A stretch of 64,000 nt of DNA from Epichloe hybrida (GCA_019022495.1 JAFEKR010000028.1:186001-250000), one strand, 5' to 3'; counted from the stretch's first letter, positions 1 to 12,427 are shown. The notes: generated from the sequence alone by a model not told the origin. Numbers and translations: made by a program.

Positions 1-119
1 GGCGAAAAGACAAGATGGCTTGTAATGACAACTCGAAGCCACTAACTTAGTAATATGCTGTTTCATGATGTGCCTACCATCCATTCAGAAAAGACCAGAA
101 TGCTCCCTTGCAACCGGAT

Positions 120-150
<31 letters not shown>

Positions 151-2088
151 GGGAACTCACCACTTTGTGTCTCTTGTTGCCGCCACAATAATAAGGTATT
201 CATGCCACTGTCTGACTGTCTGCGATTGGTGCACATTGTGCAATTCGCGTGGCTGGCAGATGCAACAGGATACTGATACTGTGAGTGTACAACTAGGCGC
301 TTCAAGTAGCTGATACAAGCTAGGCGCCTTTCGGATACGTACTCGAAAAGTCGGTCATTTGTGACCTGAGCGTCTCAGGCAAGTGGTAGGTGCGACGGAA
401 AGACTAATCATGCGCAAGTAGTCCAGTCCGTACTCCGTAGGCGTTGCCCGCACACCCGATTTTGCCGAGCACGGCGATCGAGCCGAGGATGGTGAACCTT
501 TCGGAGAGAATGCTCGAAAGATTGCTCAGTATGTACGGATTATGTATAATGAACAGAAGAGCCAAGGTCCCGAGCCATATATGTTGCGTTGCGATAGCAC
601 TAAAAAAAAAAAGGGCGGCCATGGTAGACTGAGTACCTAGGCAAACGTGATTAGTTGGTTCCATGCAAGGGAAAAAGTTTAATGTTGGCGATGCTGTCGT
701 CATTCATGGCTCAAGCAGAGATGCGTAGATGCATCTGTCGGCCAAGTAGCGTGGTACTGGTACTTAGCGAGTACTCTACGCTCGGAACTCAGAACACGCG
801 CACCCAACAACTCAGGGATCCGTGACCGGAGAGCGTTGTCATGATTGTTGGCAAAAAGGCAGCGACGCCTAGACACGCCAAACCATCGTGACTCGGGGGA
901 GGGATTATCAGGAGAAAATCCCCGGCGCCGGTGGTCATTGCTCATGGTGCCATCTCAATCCGCGAGACGTTCTGGTCTGGTCGCGTTTGGCATGCGCCGG
1001 TACGTACCCTTCTGAGCATGGTAACCGAACCACGGAGTACGGATTACGGAGCCGTACAAGTCTCTGGTACGCAGTACCGAGTACATCTTCCCTCCTCCCT
1101 CGTGTTTTCACTTGGCTTGGTGACCAGGTGCCCGCCCGCCTTGGTCGCTCTACTCACACACCCTCCTCCTGGCTTTTCCCACCTCCCGTCACCTTTACCG
1201 ACCGACAGCTCGCCTGCACTACCTTCTTCTCTCTCTTTCTCTTTCTCTCCCTCTAAACTTTTCCTTTTCTCCTTCCTACATCTCGCCCCTAGAATCAAAC
1301 TCTGTTCGTGCAATCCTCGTCACACAATTAAAGCCTTTTTCGTGCCATTGCAGTCGCATCGCGTTCACGTTTCTAAACGCGGAACATTGGCGCGACACGC
1401 AAACAGAAGCAGGACAAGAAAAAAAAACACGCCTTGTTTGGTTTTTCTGGACCCAGCACCACTCTTATCTGCTTGCGGTTCTTGAAAGGCTCCACTTGCC
1501 ACCGTCGAACAAGCATCGCAACGGTTCCGCCGCAATCCACACCACCAAAGTCAAAGTCAAAATCAATCAATACCTTCCTGACTTTTTTTTTTTTTTTTTT
1601 GCACACGCCCACTCAATTTCCCCCCCCTCACCATCACCACACCTCCCACCATTCCGGCTTGGTTCATCCTGCGCGCCGTCGTACCTGGCAGTCTCTTTCC
1701 CTCACCAGCCAAGAGTCTCGAATAGTGAGGGCACAAGGACAAAAAAAAATAAAAAGGACCAAGACCCATTTCTCCACTCTTGAACCCTCCCCAAAACATA
1801 CCACACCTCTCAAGAGGGACCTGCACTTCGAACCTCATCATCCACCTTTACGGTACGCCGCCTTCTACAGCTCGCCTCTTCGCGTGGGCCTCGCACCGCT
1901 TTCTTCCACTTGGATCTTTGTTTGATCTAGATTCGGATCTCTCTTGTCGAATCTGTCCACTCGAGGTGCTTCGAGCTCTTGTCGTTGCCTCAGTCCTCAC
2001 AAGTCCAACACGCTCGCTATCTCTGTCAAGCGACGTGCCCTTCTCCTACATCAAACTATTTTCTCAGAGACGCGTCTCGCGGAATAGT
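1..2088. other. Intergenic region and 5' leader of the C2H2 factor gene
   Basis: No credible gene was found in this stretch. Short open frames occur on both strands but they are low-complexity and lack family resemblance. The first 1 kb has a long A tract and several copies of a TACGGAGT/ACTCCGTA motif (near 431 and 1032). From about 1080 to 2088 the plus strand is markedly C+T rich, with runs of T and C, typical of promoters and leaders of filamentous fungal genes, so it is probably the promoter and 5' UTR of the downstream transcription factor. Confidence 0.6.
124..150. repeat. Poly(A) tract, 27 nt
   Basis: Twenty-seven consecutive A residues on the plus strand, the first of three very long A runs in the window (others at 30185 and 46324). 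No coding or transposon context is visible next to it. Confidence 0.95.
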
Positions 2089-5062
2089 ATGGACGGCTCT
2101 CAATATCCGACAAATGGTATAAACGGGACATCCGGGGCACAGACATATCCTTCTCCTACAGCCATCTCCCCCAACCAGCTGCAGACAGGATCGCCAGTTC
2201 CTCAGACTCTGCCGCCCTTGCAGCCCCCAACCGCCGCGATGCAGCCTCTCTATGGTAGCCACCCACACACGCCGCGAACTCCTGGCACTCCAAACACGCC
2301 AAACTCGGCCACGAACCTGCCCAGCTACCAGAACACTTCGCAGCCCGCGCCGCGACCTGGAGTATACTCCATGGCCCAGAATCCCTATCCTCCCAATCAG
2401 GGTTATGGCACATCTGCTCCTATGATGCCACAGACTACCACAGCTGCCTCTCACCCGCAGGCTATTGCTCCTGCTCCCCACGGCGGTCGAGCACCTCCTC
2501 CTGTTCCTCTTCGTCCTATGCCTCCCGGTGGCCTCATGGCCCAGCCCGGAGTTTCCTCTCCTTACGGCCCCGGCTCCTTGATGCAGCCCAACAACGGTAT
2601 GCAAGAGGGTGACCAGCCTACACATGTTGTTGGATCCCAGGGTCGTCGCGGCATCTTGCCCAGTGCTCCCGGTCGCCCAGCCGCGCCCACTGCCGGAACT
2701 GGCGCGAAGAGCAATATTATTCCAGTCAAGGATGCTGATGGCAAATTTCCGTGCCCTCACTGCACCAAGACATATCTGCACGCAAAGCACTTGAAGCGCC
2801 ATCTTCTTCGCCGTAAGTTTTATCCTGCCTCGCCAATTCGTTTTGAAGCAGGCCAGACAATCTTGTTGGGTTTCTGGCGCAGCTTTGGGCGCGTACTTAC
2901 TGATGAATTTTTTAGACACTGGCGATCGCCCCTACATGTGTGTGCTTTGCCGCGATACGTTTTCTCGAAGTGACATTCTGAAGCGCCACTTCCAAAAGTG
3001 CTCCATCCGCCGGGGCAACCCCACGGGAGCGAGCCACTTGTCCCACCCCCAGGCCCACGTTAAAAAGAATGCTCAGGCCCAGAAGGCTGGCGGCCTCGGT
3101 AACGAGGGGGACATGCAGCACCTGAATGGCTTGAACAACATGTCTGCTGACGGCATGGTTCATCCTTTTGGCATGGTTTCCGTCTCTGACGGCATGAACA
3201 ACATGGCCGGTGACCACCAGAACCACCTGTCGCGCTCCAGCAGTCACGGTGGCCATCAGGACCGGAACAACATGGCCCCCAGCATGGGAGCTCCTCAGCC
3301 CTATGGTGCGAATGTCTCTAACTCCATGAACAACCAGCAGATGCCAAGCTACAGCTTGCCCCCGGGTCAGAATGGAATGCCCATGTATGGTGGATCTAAC
3401 GGGAACCAACAATCTGGCCTCGATTGGTCTCAGATGTTCCAGGCTGGTGCGCATCAATCCCTCAACAACAATCTCTTTCATTCCCCTAATCGTGGACAGA
3501 CGCAGATCGCAACCAAAACCGGGCCTAATCACGATTCGGGGGCGACGGGTTGCAGCTCCAGCGATTCCGTCCGCTACTCTTTGTGGGGCATACCGACGAA
3601 TATCCAAAACTCCTACTCTCAACTCTCTAACCAAATTTTGAACTTCCTGTACCCCCCGAACGAGGCAGTTGATCCCACTCTGACGGGCATGAACCTCTAT
3701 TTCTCTCCTGACAATACTAAAGATTTCATCGACCAGTACCTTCATTTCCACCAGCATATCCCGATACTCCACCCGAGCACGTTGCGAATAATTGAAGCGC
3801 ACCCTGGCTTAAGAGCATGCATGTGCTGCGTCGGCGCCTGCTACTCAAATCGGGTTGTTTTATCCAATGTGCAGGAAATGATGGACGCTCTATGGACCGC
3901 CATGGAACGTGACTGTCGTGTGATGTCCAAGGATAGTTTGCATGATGCTGATGTCGCTGAGGTTACGGAGTCGAGCATCGAGGAGCTTCAGGCAGTGCTA
4001 CTGACTAGCATTCTTCATTTCGTCAACGGGACTCCACAACAGCGGCAGCGTGCCCTGCGGGTATCACCAATGATGGCGGCACAGGCTCGTCGCCTGGGTC
4101 TCCTGGGCTTGTCAGGTGATCCGTCAGTGTACTCTGTGCTTCATCATTCGAAGACCGATGGTCTCGACACCAAAGTCGAGCAATTTGAATGGATGACTTG
4201 GGTCGGTCAAGAGCGTCGAGTTCGCCTTATGCACGCTCTCTTCGCATATGATACCATGGTGGAACTTCTCTCATCAGTTCCGGCTCAATATGACCCGTCG
4301 CAGGTGCACATTCCGCTCCCCTGCGATGACGACGCTTGGCACGCTGCTGGCGCTAAAGACTGTATATTAGCACTGGGACTCTTGCAAGAAGGTTCTAGCC
4401 AAGCAGGCATCGCTTGTGGTACTCGACGTGCATCACAGCCCGAATTACATGTTGCCCGTCAGGTGCTCTTAAATAGCGGAGTAAAAATCAAGACTGGCAC
4501 CACGAGCATTCTGGGCAAAACGATGCTCGGTCTAGTCATGATTGCCACTATTCGACTAGCACAAAAAAATGGGTTTGTGGATCATGCTCACGTCGAACAT
4601 GATTTACTTGCTCTTGACTGGGTCTCATCCTGTGATGATCATCAACCAACGAGTACTTCAGAACTGCCCGACACTCTTGACACGGAAACATCTTCTATGC
4701 TTCTTCGAGCAACAGACGAGTTGAAAAGAAGTTGGGAAGAAGTACATGCGGGTCAAAGTTTAGCTGGACAAAAACGTGCATCAGTCGTGCGCAGTGGCGA
4801 GGCATTGCCCTCAATAGCACGTTGTGCTCTACTACGACCCGGATTGATGGCTACTGGCGTGTCCGAAGATGAAATTTTGACCACCTGCAAGGTGCTAGAA
4901 GCTGTCTACACGCAACTATCAACATACGAGTCCGGAAATAGGGAGAGATCCGGTCAACTTCGGGAAGCTCAGACACCATCTGACAAGGAAGAGTACAATT
5001 TAGGATTTTTAAAGATATTCGGACCAACCTCACATGAGTTGGACAATTCTGGAACTGTTTGA
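2089..5062 (+). CDS. C2H2 zinc finger transcription factor with fungal_trans domain
   Basis: Probable nuclear sequence-specific transcription regulator. Exons 2089-2812 and 2916-5062 give 956 residues; the 103-nt intron (gtaagt...tttag) splits the linker between the two fingers, and joining restores the typical H-T-G-D-R-P-Y linker, which fixes the model. Residues 1-215 are Pro/Gln/Ser/Thr-rich and disordered. Finger 1 (about 221-242) has C-x2-C and H-x4-H spacing; finger 2 (about 249-270) has C-x2-C followed by H-x3-C, so its last ligand is Cys. Residues 275-480 are Asn/Gln/Met-rich. From about 505 to 760 the sequence resembles the fungal_trans (PF04082) middle homology region. The ATG at 2089 is the first after the leader that leads into the conserved frame. 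Two C2H2 fingers combined with fungal_trans are common in Pezizomycotina; the target genes cannot be told from sequence, so no symbol is given. Confidence 0.88.
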
Positions 5063-6021
5063 CGTCATTACACCGAATCCCATTCAATGTCGTAATGGGA
5101 GGCAGTTATGATACGACTCAACAACAAAAGCATTTAGGGTGGTGGTTGCATTTCGAGGCGTTGAACTTTTTATGTTTATTTTTCCTTTTATTTTTTGGTT
5201 CTTTGTTTCTTATCGTTCCTGGGGGGTTTCATCCGCTTTGCTCTGTCCGGGGCTTTGACATATGGGGGATTTGCTTCGATGATGGACGTGTGGTTCGCAC
5301 GTGTAATGGTTTGAGTCTTGGCCTTTACTTGCCGAAACCATTGGCGGTTTCCTAGCTGTGCAGACTGCATTGTGTACTCGCTCTTTTTCTCCCTTTGAAC
5401 GGATAGACTGATACTTGGGAGTTGTTACTGCATTACTAGACTTCGATCAAGATTAGACAGGGAGGTCGGTCGGCTACTTTGGTTTTCGGCGGACCATTGA
5501 CGGCTCTTATGGCTTGGACTGATCAATGATGTTTTTCACTGTACTACATACAACCTGGGCCGTTGCGCCGCTGGTGTTGTGACAGTCCTGCACGAAGGGT
5601 GGTTTGTTTGTAGAAAGTTTCGTGGTTATTTGTTGCTCAGTATAGCACAGTACAGTACAGTACGGTTCCTATGTTGGGCTGGTGCAATGATCAATGATTG
5701 TTGATGAAGACACTTGATAATGCGTGCCCATCCGACTTTGGCGACGATGGATGATGTCGGGTGCCTCTTGATATTTTTATTTGAGAAGACGTCTATTAAC
5801 GTGATGATGAAGCAAACCTATATATATTATAATATATATAACCTCCAATGCAAGCAGCGGGGCGCAAGGGTCGCCTCCCTTGACTAATAGTCCAAACAGT
5901 AGACAGTAGACAGTACGGAGTATGACGGGCCATGCTGACTTTTACAATGTGATCTGATTGATATGTAGTACAATAAAGAATATGGAAATGGGGTCCAGCG
6001 TGTCGCACCGTTTCGCCCCCA
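5063..6021. other. 3' flank between two converging genes
   Basis: The stretch between the transcription factor stop and the minus-strand small gene. It is T-rich just after the stop and has a short TA-rich patch at about 5818-5842. One TACGGAGT copy lies at about 5914. No gene is supported. Confidence 0.5.
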
Positions 6022-6246
6022 TCAGTTGCTGTCTGACTTGTCCACAGTAGTCACCTTTGGCGCCCACTTCCACAGCTCCTCTTTGTCCTTTTCCGAGGGG
6101 GTGTAGCCGAACTTTTCCTCGGCCTGATCCGAGAGATAGAGACCGATGACGCCCCATGCGATGACACCAAGACCAAGACCCATGCGGGTCTTGGGCGAGA
6201 GGCTCCTGTATGCCCTGGGGCGAGATGAATCAGCAGCCGCATGCAT
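6022..6246 (-). CDS. Small single-helix membrane protein
   Basis: A 74-residue frame when read from the ATG at 6246. Residues from about 22 form one hydrophobic helix (MGLGLGVIAWGVIGLYL) after a basic R-S-L-S-P-K-T-R stretch, followed by an acidic, Lys-rich tail. This looks like a small mitochondrial or ER membrane protein, but the family was not recognised. The start is uncertain. An alternative joins an 8-nt first exon (6309-6316, ATG at 6316, then gtaggt) to 6214, with CCCCAG acceptor and the same frame, giving 66 residues that begin M-L-K-A-Y-R-S. The spliced form removes a stretch of low-quality N-terminal residues and may be the true one. That the body is coding is likely from its composition and hydrophobic profile; the function is unknown. 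Confidence 0.6.
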   Translation of the reverse strand: MHAAADSSRPRAYRSLSPKTRMGLGLGVIAWGVIGLYLSDQAEEKFGYTPSEKDKEELWKWAPKVTTVDKSDSN

Positions 6247-6865
6247 CAGAGGAGGCGGGGAGGAGGTCTTTGTCGATACGGGTGTTGCCGAACAGTGCAG
6301 TAACCTACTTTAACATTATCAAGTACGACAGGATCCGAGGTTTCCGCGAGGCTGGCTATGACATGCTCTACTGGAAGGGGGAAGGGGCTGCAGTGCAATC
6401 GATGCTTGGGTTTGAACGGGGTTGCTGTGGCTGGGCACTGGGTTTGTTTTCGAAGATGGGATCTGCTGGTTATTTGCTGGCGGGGTCGTGGGGGGCCGAG
6501 TGACGGGATTCGTGAGAGTCAGGCGCGGTAATCCGTAGTTTTGGGTAGAGAAGGTGAAGGGGTTTTTTTTTTTTTTTTTAAATCGAGCAAGTTGTCGAGT
6601 TATTACATACAATTCGCTGCCCCAACAACTGAAACATGTGTACAACACGACTTGGGGTGGGTGACACGGGTCTGGTGCGGAGTTGAGTGGAGGGGGTTGG
6701 GCCTTTTCGCCGTCTCCAATTAACAAATTGCTGATGTAAGGAATTTTGTCGTGTTGCGATGTATTTTCATTTGGACAAAAAACTCCCCAGGCGGATGTGT
6801 CCTGGAACGTATTTGCTGCTCCAAATTCTTCTTACTCGAGAACCCCCCCGCCCCCCCCAAAAAAA

Positions 6866-8200
6866 ATGGCCGTGGATTTCAGTCATGGTTCGATTTTGGA
6901 GCAGCTCCCCGTCGAGCTCGTGTCCGTCATTGCAACCCATCTTTCGTTGTACGATTTCCAACATTTCCGGCTCTCGTGCCGTCAAATATCTCTCGCCACG
7001 AGACACTTGCTTGCTGCGCGAGACTTCAACGGCTTGCTTTGGCGACAAGATGCTTCACGTCTGAATGAGCTCTCTCGAATTCCCGAGTGTGCGAGGGTGA
7101 TACGGTCCATCACGTTCAACTTTGCCCGAATCAACGAGTACAAGGCACTCCACGAGTCTTTCAGTCATTACTATGTCCTTGAACCGGAGCTGCGGACCGA
7201 CGTACTCCAAGCCAAATGGGAGCAGTATTTCCAAACACAGAGGCAGGCGAAGGCGATGGGGGGGGGCTTTCGACTCGATTTACTCAAAGACGCCTTACCG
7301 AGGCTGCCTGCTCTCGAGGCAGTGACGCTGACCTGGACGAGATGCCCATGGGAGGAGGACTGTGAAGCAAGTAGGGTGTTTGATGACCATCATTCCATCG
7401 AGATGGCTACGGGCGACGAGATACGCAACACCCAACATGCCGTGTTGTCGGAACTTGCAGCAGCTCATGTCACGCTGAGCGCTCTGAGTCTGGAGCCCCT
7501 GCGGCGATGGGAAAACCCTAGCACTGACCGGGGAGAACCTGCCACGGTCTACAAAGGCCTGCGGCGACTAAGTTTGGTGTTGGATCGTGGCATGGGAGGA
7601 AACTTGCTGCACGAACTGACGACACTCTTGCAGTATACGAAACTCGAGAGCCTGACAGAACTACGGCTTGAGCTTCTCCCGTGGCATAGAGCCAATCCGG
7701 AACCAGAATCCCTGCCTTCCCTTCTCATACCACACCTGGAAGTCTTGGATCTGGCACGTCTCGAGATCGGACTGTCGTGCCTAGCTAGGTTTCTGGGACG
7801 ACACGCCAAAACATTGAAGAAGCTGGCGCTGATTGGCATCCGGGGGGTCCGCCAGCCCTCACACGAGGACGACGAGAGCATTGGACCATCTCATCCCGAA
7901 ACTGCTTCTGCAGAAGGCAGCGGAGGAGGCCAAGAAATGACAACTTGGGAAGAGGTCTTTGAACTCATTCGCCATTCTTGCACCAGCTTGAAAAAGGTAT
8001 TCATATCTGAAAAATTTACTGATCCTATAAGTGGCGGTCAGGTGTGGTTTCATCACGACATGGAGGAAGCTCAGATTCTTGGCAACATGTCGACCAGGTT
8101 CAAAATGGTACCAGCAAAGTCGATGGAGCTGTATTTGCTAGGGAAGGGAGATATGCCACCAAACTTGGAGTTTCGCACACTCGAGCCGCCAGACGAGTGA
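6866..8200 (+). CDS. F-box domain protein
   Basis: Intronless gene of 444 residues. The ATG at 6866 follows a C/A-rich leader; the frame is open further upstream but that part is low-complexity. Residues about 8-48 match an F-box: L-P-V-E-L at the start, then V-I-A-T-H-L, an F-R-L-S-C-R motif and a hydrophobic end. F-box proteins bind Skp1 and bring substrates to SCF ubiquitin ligases. The remaining residues carry irregular leucine-rich segments (for example around 215-310) typical of fungal F-box proteins, which may form the substrate-binding part, and an acidic, Gly/Ser-rich loop near 340-355. No substrate can be inferred. Confidence 0.8.
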   Translation: MAVDFSHGSILEQLPVELVSVIATHLSLYDFQHFRLSCRQISLATRHLLAARDFNGLLWRQDASRLNELSRIPECARVIRSITFNFARINEYKALHESFSHYYVLEPELRTDVLQAKWEQYFQTQRQAKAMGGGFRLDLLKDALPRLPALEAVTLTWTRCPWEEDCEASRVFDDHHSIEMATGDEIRNTQHAVLSELAAAHVTLSALSLEPLRRWENPSTDRGEPATVYKGLRRLSLVLDRGMGGNLLHELTTLLQYTKLESLTELRLELLPWHRANPEPESLPSLLIPHLEVLDLARLEIGLSCLARFLGRHAKTLKKLALIGIRGVRQPSHEDDESIGPSHPETASAEGSGGGQEMTTWEEVFELIRHSCTSLKKVFISEKFTDPISGGQVWFHHDMEEAQILGNMSTRFKMVPAKSMELYLLGKGDMPPNLEFRTLEPPDE

Positions 8201-11200
8201 TTTCCTCGATGATGAATACGACTCGTTCTCTACCAAAAAAATGCCTCGAGGAGGCTGCCGAATGCCCTACTGACGCAAGGTTCGCGTTACCCATCCCGAT
8301 CATGTCGGGCGGGGCAAGCATCCATCAAATATTTTGATACAAGTGCTTATTATGTACCTCCCGGGACATTGCTGACACACATGTCTTCTCGCCAGACGCG
8401 TGGTGCGTGGCGCGTGAGATTGAATAGCTGCCTGCAAGCTTCAAACATCCCCGATTCATGCCCGGTGGTGGTACGGTACACAAGCCCGCCATCCAAGATG
8501 AGTCACGACTAACCACTGTCATGAGTAGCACGGCTGCCAAAGGCCATCATTCTTGACAAGGGACATGATATTTCCATGGGCACAGTTCTCGTGGCGCTCA
8601 GAATCTATATAATTGTCGGAAGTAGAATGCATCAGATCATGGACATGTGTCTCTGGATTTGCGCGCCCTCTGGTACGCCCACCATGTGAATTTGCGCAGA
8701 GGATATATAGCTAGCATCTCTTGTGCGTAAATAATGCCGTTTCATGCAATACAACGTGTTCATAAACACTGTCGAGGAAAGACGGGCCTGGATGGACATT
8801 CAAAATTGATAGTTTTGGTGCTGTATAAAACGGTGTTTTATCAACGCGGACATCTCATGATGGGAGTAATCAGCGCTGCTGGCTGTGCTCTGGGCCTCTG
8901 GCGGAACTTCGTGAATAAAGGGAAAGCAAGGTCGAATGCCCTGCATTCTCCGAGTATGGAACATTGCAAGTAGGCAAATCACCATGAATCATTACTGTGT
9001 AGACATACGTTAAGTACAGCCCAGTACTGGGTTATTATTATGCGTTTCGTTTTTCTTCATCTTCTTCCCATGTACGACAGGGCGTGGCACGAACTTCGCT
9101 CAAAAATAAAAGATAGTTATCAATCAGTGGCGATGAACTACGGACCTGCATTTGATGCTCTGTGAGGTGCGGCAGATCTTGTGACAGCTCAGCGAATAGC
9201 TGGGGCTAGTGTTGCTTTTTTTTTTTGGAAAGAGAAGAGAGAGCAAGCAGGTAGAAGACCCACTTTTTCGGATACGCGAGAGGTACCTTGCGTTAGCCAA
9301 AATACTAGGAAGCCGGCCAAGACAAGGCGTGGCTGTGATATGTGTGATGTAGCGGTTTGTACCTGGCCAGGGTGCCGGTACTTCTATCGTGGGCTAAATA
9401 ACGTGCAGGATTTAGTAGCCAATTAGACCACATTTCCACGAGTGACCAGCTTGCTCCCTTACGGCACCCAAAGGGATAAGCCTCGGTGAGGCGAAAAGAA
9501 AGCAATAAGGAGAAACAAACCATCTTACCCCCGGCACCATGAGAAAAAAAAATCTGGACCCTTGTTGAAAACCGAGGCAGCTGAAAGTCATGTAAGGGAA
9601 ACGACGTCAGAAGCACCAATCTTGTTTCCAAATGCTGGGTCATTTCGGAGCCCCATTCGCATGCGCTCGTCCTTACACCACGAGGGTGTTCGCGACGATA
9701 CAGAAGCTCGCTCGAGGGACGGATTCCCTCATCGGGAAACAAGACGACGGAAATGTGTGAGCGCGGGAGCAATAGTCCACTTTTCCAGCGGTAATTGCGG
9801 GAGATGATTGGGGCATTCGCGCGCGAAGAACACCGGCTTGCTAAAAACTTGCAAACCGTGAGCTCCATTGCCAGAGTCGTTGAGGATGGTGATGCAGTGA
9901 GCTGTGAAAAAGGGAGGGGGTCCGGGAGGGGAAAGGAGAAGGGAGGGACCCTGGGATCTATTAATCTGAAATCAGCATCGTCGGTCTTCTGCTAAATGTG
10001 GGTGGTTCTCGCAGAAAGTGTCTTAACGTGTTGGCCGACGAATGGTCCCGTACGAAGTTTGTGTTCCTCCATCACTAACAGGGTCCACGATGCCAGGCCA
10101 GGCATTTGAGGCACAAACTCGGGCGGGATAGATGCCCATAGATAACAGAGGGCAGCGCACTGATACATGAATATAATCGCGCGGCATGATACTCCGTGGT
10201 GAGGAATGGTCAAACCATCGAAGCGCGCGACGTTCCATCTTGAAAGGCTGCTGGAGGGCCGTACCGTCTAAAAAGAATGCTGAATGCCGAGTGAAACAAC
10301 ACTATTGGGCCCAAAGCAAAAATGTAAACGGAGCGACCGACCGATGTTACGATAGTGTGCCTGCGTGAAAGGAAATGAGTTGTCAAGCGTGGAACTGCCT
10401 CGAAGATAAGAAGAGACAAGAAAGAGTCAAAAGCAAATGGATCTCCGTGCAGTGCAGGCAATGTGGCCGAAGCTATCGTCAAATCAAGCTTCAGTCTGAT
10501 GGTTGTGTGTTATGTTCCTGGTGCAGTGGCGTCTTGTGTGAATGCATGTCTCTCTCTAGTCGAGGGGACAGGTGATGCTGGACCAGCCGGACCCTCACTT
10601 TGTCTTAACAACGTCTGGTTTTGGCGGCGTAATAAGGGTGTCGATCGTCGGATAACAAGAAGAAAAGCAAATGACATTCCAAACAGACGATTGCCGAGAC
10701 CGTCCGCGAACAAAGAACCGCTCCAGCAACTCAACTGTGGAGGAGCTAAGCTGCTGTCATGGCCCAAATGGGCCCTTGGAAGTCAAGCCAAGCCAGGCCT
10801 CTCTGCATGAACGGGCCCGAAAGGGCCGATGATATGATTCAACCTCGCGTCGCGACTCGGAAGGTGCTGGCGATCAAGGGAATTGGGCACGAACCTCTGC
10901 ATCGTTCTAGGTTGACAGCTCCATCTCGGGGGCAGATTCATGTAGTTGGAAGTCGTCATTGATTTCCGTGTCATGGGCGGATGCGGGGACGCAATGAAGT
11001 AGCCGTCTCCGCCCGAACAGAGCTGGCAAGACAGACTGGACTGGCAAACTCAGTACTGGATACTGATGGATGGATCATTGTGACACACAGAGAGTGTTGA
11101 TGCCATCCATGGTGGAGCATAATAGATCACCAGACGAAAGAGCTCGTTGACTTCCCCGAGGTTTACTGCAGGGCGGGAGTCCACTGGGTCCTGTCATTTG

Positions 11201-11270
11201 AATGAACGGCATGTGGGGACGAGGCAAACGACTTGCAAGGTGTCGCAGGAAACAGGACGAATTTGTTATT

Positions 11271-11296
11271 TGTTGTTGTTGTTGTTGTTGTTGTTT
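11271..11296. repeat. (TGT)n microsatellite
   Basis: About eight to nine TGT/GTT units in the gene-poor region, followed within 40 nt by an A-rich run. Confidence 0.9.
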
Positions 11297-11942
11297 GTTC
11301 GTGCATTAGTGAGCTGCAGCCAAAAAAGAAAAAAAAAAAAGAAGAAAAAAGCGCAAAAGGGAAGTAACCCAGCCACAAACTTGCTGTTCACGCTGTACGG
11401 AGTATTGGCACATTCATGTTGGGTAGTACGGAGTCCCGGCTTGTTGTACTGTAATGTCCAGAGCAGGTGCGGCTGGTGCGGCTGTCAGTTCGTGATTGAT
11501 GATGACGCACTGCAGTTGTACGAAACACAAAGCAGAAGGCAAGAGGGGCAGGGCCAGGGCAGGGACAGGATGGGATCATCCGATGGGGGGCATTTGGGGA
11601 GGGGGGGGGCAGTTGGGGAGCACTTGGGGAGCGCTTGGGGAGCACGAGGTGTCTGGTGCATGCACGTTGACGGCAATGCGAGACCCACTACGGATTAGGC
11701 GACTGGATTGGATTTGACGCGCCATCACAAGTGCTGGCTGGCTCAGTCGTTCATTGGGCTGTTCGAGGCCCGCATTTACCGACATACATACATGCAAGTT
11801 AGGCTGATGCCTACTCCCGCAATCCGTACGTCCGTAATACTGGATGCCCAGGAAGGAACCCAGGCTGGCATGCAATAGCCCGCTAACGTAGCCAGCCAGG
11901 GCACTCTTGAAGTCTTGACAGGAGCCTACAGTGGGGTGTAGT

Positions 11943-12025
11943 TCGCTCCAGTCGCTCCAGTCGCTCCAGTCGCACTCGGTACAGCGCGCCAACAGCACGC
12001 CAACAGCACACCAACAGCGCGCCAA
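11943..12025. repeat. Two adjacent short tandem arrays
   Basis: First, three copies of a 9-nt unit CGCTCCAGT at 11943-11973; then, after a short gap, about four imperfect copies of an 11-12-nt unit containing GCCAACAGC. Both lie upstream of the SYLF-domain gene, about 400 nt before its start codon. Confidence 0.8.
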
Positions 12026-12427
12026 CCACAAACAGACAAGATTGGAAGAGCCGAAGACGCCCACAAAAGTCTGGTGGTTCGGCTGCCGTGGGTGTGTCCG
12101 TGTACTCCGTACCAAGAAACTTGTTGTACGGATTAGCAAGTACTCCGTAGGCTTTGCTTTTTGAGAGTGTATCGGATGGGGCTCTGCTTCTCTGCTTCTG
12201 CTCAACTCCTCCACGGGTCTATTTTCCCATCTCGCCCGCCGTTGTCCTGACGTCGTTCTCACGTCGTCCTCTTCCCATCAACCGCGCCTTTTGCCGACTT
12301 GGGTACTCTACTGAAAAACGAGGCGGCGTTGCTGGGCCTGCCTTCCGATTCTGCAGATCTTCCTCTCTGTCGTGTCTTCGCCCGAGCGGAAGCGGCGACG
12401 ACAGAGAGAGGCGCTTTGTCGCCCGCC

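Larger units (their letters stand above)
8201..12427. other. Gene-poor region, 4.2 kb
   Basis: No gene could be supported. The longest open frames (minus strand about 9305-9868 and 11576-12262; plus strand about 11147-11698) have erratic composition, no domain resemblance and no splice-consistent extension. Visible structure consists of short tandem repeats clustered at 11270-12030 and four TACGGAGT/ACTCCGTA copies (11396, 11427, 12103, 12140). The last 250 nt are C/T-rich and probably belong to the promoter and leader of the SYLF-domain gene. Confidence 0.5.

Noticed and set aside
931..1485. 184-codon open frame in the leader of the C2H2 factor
   Set aside because: Translation of C/T-rich leader sequence (Ser/Pro/Phe/Leu-rich) with no start context or homology.
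2912..3802. 296-codon minus-strand frame antisense to the C2H2 factor
   Set aside because: Shadow frame opposite a gene with recognisable zinc fingers.
5818..5842. TATATA-rich patch as a transposon remnant
   Set aside because: Too short and without inverted or direct repeats around it.
9305..9868. 187-codon open frame on the minus strand in the gene-poor region
   Set aside because: Irregular residue composition, no domain resemblance, no convincing start or intron-extended partner.
11576..12262. 228-codon open frame on the minus strand
   Set aside because: Runs through tandem repeats that create W-S-D-W-S-D and poly-A/V stretches; looks like repeat translation.
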